Shown piece after piece: positions 7,072 to 11,632 of a stretch of 11,632 nt of DNA; position 1 is the first letter of the stretch, and each line of letters starts with the position of its first letter. The position numbers and the translations under genes are program-made. The notes below the pieces were generated by a model. It made no database searches and had not been told where the DNA came from. It worked only from the letters and a program-made list of their open reading frames with translations. Source of the DNA: Halocafeteria seosinensis (taxonomy: Eukaryota > Sar > Bigyra > Bicosoecida); assembly GCA_001687465.1 (NCBI GenBank), contig LVLI01000494.1, forward strand, positions 1 through 11,632, given 5' to 3'.

Positions 7072-8205
7072 ATGGACATAGAAGCCTTGATACATCAGAG
7101 TCCAGAGCAGCGTTACTCGAACATACCCGACAATGGCACCTTTATTTTGGTCGTAAGTAAGGAGCAAAGCCTGGAAAGCCTTAAACAAGATATGTTGGAT
7201 CAAATGGACGTTCATTCTGTGGATGTAATGTCTTGTAATCTTTATCTGAGATGGAACGAATGGAGTAAAACCCAGGTACTCACTCCCGGGCAGTGGGCCA
7301 AGCACAAAGTCAAGGAACTCATACAAAAGGGCTCAGCGACAATAATTGTGTGCATCGACTGGAATACCCATAAGAGAGTACGCTCCATCAGCAATTTTAA
7401 CCGTGATAGAGAGAATAACCTGGCACGTGAGGCGAGTGGCTTCCGTGAAAGACTGGAAGCCGACCCCGAGAGCAGCAAAGAAGAGGAAACCGACGATGAG
7501 GAAGAGGAGGACGACGAAGGAACAGAGGAGGATGGAACAGACGAAAAGGAAGGCAATGAGACTAAGGAGAATCAAGAAGAGGCCAGTAGCTGTTCAAACG
7601 AAGGTGGGTCGTCTAAGCGAAAGAAACGGAGGAAAAAGACCCTTAACCATGCGATCAAAATAGATCGCCAAAAGAATTCGGCAGCGCAGCGATTCAACGG
7701 CATGTTTGAATATCGAAAGAGTTTTATCCATGCCACATCAAGAGGAATAAGCGATTTATCCAATGAAGACGTGCGTGAAACGGTGGCACACTTATGGACC
7801 TGTACTGAGTGCCAAAAACCGGGAGAGTTCTTCACAACTTACACGGGGAGAAACTCCACCGTGAAGAACCTAAGTCAGCACTTCAGATGGCACCAAGAAA
7901 AACAGAGCCGAAGAGATAGTGAACGAATAAATAACTCTATGTTTAACTATATGGCTGTAAGGTCGTATAGCAGACCATCTGTCCATGCCTTTGCTGATCC
8001 GGCTTCCGCTGGCACCAAGGAGGCAGGCGATTCGACACAAACGACAAATAGAAATACAGCAACGAGAACATCGTTCCCCTCACCTACTACCACCACATCG
8101 ACAAGTGCTTCGCTTTCGGCAACTGGCACCGACGCTTCGATAGACTCCAGGGAAAACCAAAATCTAGCCCATAAAACCACTGGTGGGGACCAAGGGAATG
8201 CTTGA
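7072..8205 (+). CDS. N-terminal part of a giant P-element-like transposase (ends at in-frame TGA)
   Basis: The ATG at 7072 has A at -3 and G at +4. Residues 20-97 alternate strand- and helix-like stretches (FILVV..., LYLRW, TIIVCIDW) that could form a ubiquitin-like fold; this is weak inference. Residues 134-170 are strongly acidic. SKRKKRRKK (181-189) is a clear nuclear localisation signal. Residues 242-274 form a BED-like zinc finger: W242, C244-x2-C247, then H270-x3-H274. BED fingers give transposases their DNA binding. A Ser/Thr-rich linker (about 300-365) leads to TGA at 8203-8205. The next frame (8206-11448) continues in the same phase with the catalytic core, so this is almost certainly the first half of one protein of about 1,458 codons. 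The TGA may be a nonsense mutation, a readthrough codon, or part of an intron (7957-8208). Confidence 0.78.
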   Translation: MDIEALIHQSPEQRYSNIPDNGTFILVVSKEQSLESLKQDMLDQMDVHSVDVMSCNLYLRWNEWSKTQVLTPGQWAKHKVKELIQKGSATIIVCIDWNTHKRVRSISNFNRDRENNLAREASGFRERLEADPESSKEEETDDEEEEDDEGTEEDGTDEKEGNETKENQEEASSCSNEGGSSKRKKRRKKTLNHAIKIDRQKNSAAQRFNGMFEYRKSFIHATSRGISDLSNEDVRETVAHLWTCTECQKPGEFFTTYTGRNSTVKNLSQHFRWHQEKQSRRDSERINNSMFNYMAVRSYSRPSVHAFADPASAGTKEAGDSTQTTNRNTATRTSFPSPTTTTSTSASLSATGTDASIDSRENQNLAHKTTGGDQGNA

Positions 8206-8208
8206 CAG
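7957..8208 (+). other. Candidate in-frame intron that would remove the TGA
   Basis: A donor GTAAGG follows codon 295 (ATGGCT|GTAAGG). An acceptor TTGACAG|CAG ends just after the TGA. Both cuts are phase 0 and the length is 252 bases, a multiple of three. Removal would join the BED-finger region directly to the helical segment before the catalytic core and delete only the low-complexity Ser/Thr linker. Against it, the acceptor lacks a pyrimidine tract, the length is over three times that of the other two introns, and the segment is stop-free apart from the TGA. Confidence 0.3.
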
Positions 8209-11200
8209 CAGGCTGAGAACCGTGAACTCATTGAGGAGGCAAGAAGGTTTGCCGAATTGTGGTCACGGTTCTCCTCGGACAACTTACCTCTGCGTTTAGG
8301 AGTGCTGATTAGCACTGGAGTTATTCGCCAACACCATCTAGTATACCAGTTGATAGACAGATTTGTACGTATTACCTCCGGTGAGATGCCTCCCACCTCT
8401 CGTTTCCATCTCCAGCCGACGTTAGCTGCGTTTCTTAGCTCGTTTTCTAACATGGTCGGGCCGCTTGGTTTACGCTATTTGGTAGGCCGAGGATTCAGGG
8501 ATGACGACGTGCCATCTCCAAAAGGTTTAGCGTCGAAGTTTAACCTTGTGCATGGTAGCTCTCAATTTAGAGAGCAAATCGGTTCCTTTGAACGGGCAAA
8601 GATGAGACTAGGTGGTTGGCAAACAGCCCACCATGCTGCTTTTCTGTGTCTCGTGGAGCAACAGTACGGGTCTGTTCCTCCTTTGCTGCACCCTTCCGTA
8701 CATGTAAAATACATTGCTACTACTTTAGCCATAGATGAAATGGCAATTAAACCATCGTTTTGGTTTGATTGCCATGCGGGAGTGATTGCTGGAGGGAAGA
8801 AACCCATAAAAGCGGATGAATTTCTCCGTGCGCAAGAATGGGATAAAACGTGCGAGTTAAAAACCACTTTACAGAATACCGCACAGAACCAATGTGCAAT
8901 GGAGGTGTTTGTTCAGACGATTGACGGTAATATCGCGTTTCCTGTCTGTGTCACATATTGTTCCGATACGGGAACCAAAACAGACAACCAAATTTATTTC
9001 AATTCATTACTGGAGAGCAGCTTTGTTTGCTTGCGCTGCTTACGCCAAGGCGGTGATTGCGTTTCTGACCATTCGAACCCACTGTATTCCCGTTGTTTGC
9101 AATGCCAAAACGCAGGCGCCACTTGCTTAAGACTGCTTGTGATGGGAATTAGTATGGACTGCGCGTTGTCCCAGCTGAGCGTGATGCGGGACCGGAGAGT
9201 TGTGCATCCCGTAACTGGGAGAGACGTATATTTTTTTCCTGATGCCCTGCATGTGGCAAAAAATCTTAGGAATTTTCTTCATTGTTGGACGACTTCCGGG
9301 GGGTTCGAGTTTAACAATCGCGCATTATGTGCCTTGATTGCCGACAACTCTGTCGCTGTTTCCACTGCTGCCACCACAGGCGTTGGGATTCCTACTCTAC
9401 GAAATAGAGATAGAATGAGTGTAAAGACTTTGAATCGCCTTGTTTATGGTTACATCGATGTACTGAATGCGCTGGGAAATCAGTCAATGGTAGTGTGCCG
9501 ATGGCTACCTGATATTTTCAGTACATCTAAAGGAGCTTCCAATGGATTCTTTCGGAATCAACATCAACTGATAGCATATCCAGTTTGTTCTTGTTTGCTT
9601 TGTGATATGGTTGATGGAAGTATCCTCATGTTCAAGGGCCATATACCTGTTAGGCTAAGGAGAATTAGCAGCGGTGCCTCGGATTCTATGCAACAGAGGT
9701 GGGAGTTTGGTGCTTTCAGCAACACTGTTCTAGCAATGTCAGGATCCCATGCATATTATGCGGATGTAAAACAAGTCTGCAGACGCGGCCTTTCTTCAAG
9801 AGATGAAGATTTAGACCAAATCAACTTCGTCGAATCCTTAAAATGGCATGACGTTGCGTGGAAATCATGCCCAGACTACATTGGCCGTGCTACGAAATGC
9901 ATTGACCATCACTGGTGTTGCATATGTTGCCGCAAGGGCGGGAAAATTTTATTGGAACTTGTGGAATCTAACGTAGGAGTCCCGACCGAAACTCCACTTA
10001 CGGAATTAAAATATTTTCCCAATGATATTGCTCTGGAAGGCTCTACTCTCTTCGTTGCCTTCCCGGACAATGTATCGTGCTATGGTTTGCACGTGGAAGA
10101 TGGTTCTGTGTATCTGAATAGAGCCCAAACTGTGGTCACTTCTCCATTTTCGATCTGCGCTATAGCTGCAACTGCGGAACAAATAGTTGCTTCAGGTCAG
10201 CAGCAGTTACTGTTTATGTCAAGGAACAATGGCAAGACGACTATATACCCGGAGACGTCGGAGGAACGTCCCCGTGACGGGCAGCTCTCTACAGCTGGGA
10301 TTGGTTACGCAACCTCTCTCGTGCATGTGGAAGATTCGCTGCTTTACTTCGACAATAAAACAAAGTCCCTTAGAATGGTCACTGATATAAAGGCCGTAGC
10401 TGGCCTTTTCGACTGGCTCTGGCACATGTCTCAGGCGTTTGAATATGGTGATGCCACCGACTTGCTTCCAGAAAGATCTACCCTGACTAACTGTCAACAT
10501 GTGTGTTACCTCGGGAACAACCTTATGCAAGCATGGGTACATTCCGGCGACAAGAATGGACTTCCTTCTTCCCAAACAAGAACGGCCATTACGATTATGA
10601 GGGATAATTTTGAGGCATTGAACCAGCAACTAATTGCCTTTGCACGTGAATGTAACCTCAACGATACGGATCTACTGAAGTGTGGGCGTGGTATGGCATT
10701 TACCACACTCCTCGTGGAGCAGTTTTTTGCCCTGATGCGTGGTACGTCAGCAATGATGCCAACGCAGAAGCAGTATGGAGATCGAAGGGGAGTTGCTCTG
10801 TCAGAATGGCTACGACAAGCGAGTGAGCAGAATTACTGGCTTCCCTTAAGGAATCCTGTTTATCCACGTGGATTTCCACGAGCTACTTCAATCGATCCTG
10901 AAGATATCTTTGCTGTCCTTCACGAAACATTGAAAAACACCCAAGTACAGGGAAGGGAGAACGATAGGAGCCTCCATTCAGCAGAACTTAGTGGCAAAGT
11001 GGCAGCTGAAATCCAAAGATTGTTCCCGAGTCTACGACAAAAGACTCCTCGGTATAAGACCATGGATAATCCTGGCACCCATTCAGGTGTACGTGTGATA
11101 ACATTAACGGAGGATATTGATTTTGTGGATGCTGAAATCTTCCACAGCGGAGACATCGTTTGTGTATGGCCAGACACCCACCGCTATTCATTCTGGCTGG

Positions 11201-11448
11201 CTAAAATACTGAGTCCAGTGTTTACTGCAGAGCCGAAATCAGAGTCCATCAGCGAAACTGTAGATGCCCATTGGCTGGAACGTGAGCAGAGTACGAGCTT
11301 CTATGATGAGAAATCGGACAGAGTATCCCGGGATGCTCTCCGACAGTATCCCGGGATGAGCTGCCCCGAGTATCCCGGGATGCTCTGTCCGGGTATCCCG
11401 GGATACTCTTTTTGGGATCGCCCCCCAAAAACATTTACAGTTGTATAA
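8206..11448 (+). CDS. P-element-like transposase catalytic part with Cys6 module, propeller-like insert and SH3-like tail
   Basis: Same frame as 7072-8205, open to TAA at 11446. There is no ATG at its start; TTG 8257 is merely the first start-like codon. RNase H-like motifs follow the P/THAP9 order: IDEMAIK (Asp 8734-8736), ISMD (Asp 9157-9159), then FPDALHVAKNLRN (Asp 9241-9243), the analogue of D..H..K..RN, and VEQFFALMR (Glu 10717-10719), the analogue of ENFF..IR, followed by MPT. Between the first two Asp lies C-x2-C-x6-C-x11-C-x2-C-x6-C (9028-9126), the Zn2Cys6 spacing. A second Cys/His patch lies near 9895-9940. About 9994-10425 shows three beta-propeller-like blades where P transposases carry their GTP-binding insert. 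Residues at 11143-11310 (GDIVCVWPD, FWLAKI, HWLE) look SH3/BAH-like. The tail from 11323 is repeat-encoded. It would cut and rejoin transposon ends in the nucleus if the TGA is bypassed. Confidence 0.75.
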   Translation, partial: QQAENRELIEEARRFAELWSRFSSDNLPLRLGVLISTGVIRQHHLVYQLIDRFVRITSGEMPPTSRFHLQPTLAAFLSSFSNMVGPLGLRYLVGRGFRDDDVPSPKGLASKFNLVHGSSQFREQIGSFERAKMRLGGWQTAHHAAFLCLVEQQYGSVPPLLHPSVHVKYIATTLAIDEMAIKPSFWFDCHAGVIAGGKKPIKADEFLRAQEWDKTCELKTTLQNTAQNQCAMEVFVQTIDGNIAFPVCVTYCSDTGTKTDNQIYFNSLLESSFVCLRCLRQGGDCVSDHSNPLYSRCLQCQNAGATCLRLLVMGISMDCALSQLSVMRDRRVVHPVTGRDVYFFPDALHVAKNLRNFLHCWTTSGGFEFNNRALCALIADNSVAVSTAATTGVGIPTLRNRDRMSVKTLNRLVYGYIDVLNALGNQSMVVCRWLPDIFSTSKGASNGFFRNQHQLIAYPVCSCLLCDMVDGSILMFKGHIPVRLRRISSGASDSMQQRWEFGAFSNTVLAMSGSHAYYADVKQVCRRGLSSRDEDLDQINFVESLKWHDVAWKSCPDYIGRATKCIDHHWCCICCRKGGKILLELVESNVGVPTETPLTELKYFPNDIALEGSTLFVAFPDNVSCYGLHVEDGSVYLNRAQTVVTSPFSICAIAATAEQIVASGQQQLLFMSRNNGKTTIYPETSEERPRDGQLSTAGIGYATSLVHVEDSLLYFDNKTKSLRMVTDIKAVAGLFDWLWHMSQAFEYGDATDLLPERSTLTNCQHVCYLGNNLMQAWVHSGDKNGLPSSQTRTAITIMRDNFEALNQQLIAFARECNLNDTDLLKCGRGMAFTTLLVEQFFALMRGTSAMMPTQKQYGDRRGVALSEWLRQASEQNYWLPLRNPVYPRGFPRATSIDPEDIFAVLHETLKNTQVQGRENDRSLHSAELSGKVAAEIQRLFPSLRQKTPRYKTMDNPGTHSGVRVITLTEDIDFVDAEIFHSGDIVCVWPDTHRYSFWLAKILSPVFTAEPKSESISETVDAHWLEREQSTSFYDEKSDRVSRDALRQYPGMSCPEYPGMLCPGIPGYSFWDRPPKTFTVV
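11323..11406. repeat. Four tandem palindromic CCCGGG repeats inside the transposase 3' coding end
   Basis: GTATCCCGGGAT occurs at 11323, 11346, 11370 and 11393, spaced 23, 24 and 23 bases. The first lies in a 20-base palindrome with one mismatched pair (AGAGTATCCCGGGATGCTCT). The last contains the perfect 14-base palindrome GTATCCCGGGATAC (11393-11406). They are read as three YPGM/IPGY-type peptide repeats in the last 40 codons. Such subterminal arrays are typical binding sites for transposases, and here the gene appears to have extended through them. Confidence 0.9.
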
Positions 11449-11632
11449 CCTGGCTGGAATGTATCGTACAACCATACAAAGTATATGTACATGTAGTGTA
11501 ATCAGATAGCTTGTATTTCGGTACGTTTCAAGATGGGGTTCTTAATTATACATGAATGAGACGGCAATACGTGGGCGAAGATGAAGCTCGGAGCCGAGAC
11601 AGTCTGGCGAGAAGGGCTCATATGCAATATGT
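11449..11632. other. 3' flank of the P-like transposase gene
   Basis: No gene seen. There is no AATAAA. A TGTAA at 11498-11502 could act as a poly(A) signal in lineages that use it. A small inverted repeat CTCGG/CCGAG lies at 11587-11598. I could not identify a terminal inverted repeat or target duplication; the element end may lie beyond the window. Confidence 0.4.

Noticed and set aside
7242-7575. Minus-strand frames rich in Ser and in Leu/Ile/Phe
   Set aside because: They are antisense shadows of the GA-rich acidic tract of the transposase.
6789-11427. Possible terminal inverted repeat: TGGGGGTTCCCA (6789-6800) against TGGGATCGCCCCCCA (11413-11427)
   Set aside because: Only matches with a three-base insertion, lies within coding sequence on the right, and has no flanking target duplication; too weak to call.

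Overview
The window looks like transposon-rich accessory DNA from a eukaryotic nuclear genome. The evidence is short spliceosomal introns (73 and 74 bases, GT..AG, with pyrimidine-rich acceptors), TATA-box promoters, no operon layout or Shine-Dalgarno sites, a microsatellite, and proteins typical of eukaryotic DNA transposons. The lineage cannot be fixed from this sequence. One unresolved base (95) suggests a draft assembly.

Left part (1-4800), minus strand. Two paralogous genes lie head to tail. Both encode an N-terminal pair of CxxC..H..H zinc fingers resembling the OrsD domain (formerly DUF3505), which is found in many uncharacterised fungal proteins and is often linked to RecQ-like helicases. 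Copy 1 (1-470) runs off the left edge. Copy 2 (3478-1679) appears complete, with three exons and about 550 residues. I worked out its first exon and both introns from splice signals. An ungapped alignment with copy 1 confirms the first intron, which copy 1 lacks. GC-rich repeats with a 72-base period follow the stop of copy 2. A weak plus-strand zinc-finger exon chain lies between the two copies. Upstream of copy 2, about 1.4 kb shows no convincing gene.

Middle part (4800-6800), plus strand. A hAT-superfamily transposase frame holds the second and third catalytic acidic positions and the C-terminal dimerisation motif, but it lacks the BED finger and the first catalytic aspartate. It is therefore a 5'-truncated copy. 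Paired 19-base repeats lie before it. A cluster of CCGGTT motifs with a perfect 12-base-arm palindrome lies after it.

Right part (6800-11632), plus strand. A TATA box precedes one very long reading frame (7072-11448), interrupted once by an in-frame TGA (8203-8205). It encodes a large, unusual P-element-like transposase. In order it shows an acidic tract, a nuclear localisation signal, a BED-like finger, an RNase H-like core with D, D and E motifs, an embedded Zn2Cys6-like cysteine module, a propeller-like insert and a C-terminal SH3/BAH-like domain. Its last codons run through four tandem palindromic repeats centred on CCCGGG, possible transposase-binding sites. The TGA may be a nonsense mutation, a readthrough site, or part of a 252-base in-frame intron.

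The genes do not form a pathway. The window reads as neighbouring or nested mobile elements in different states of decay. The most notable object is the multi-domain transposase on the right.
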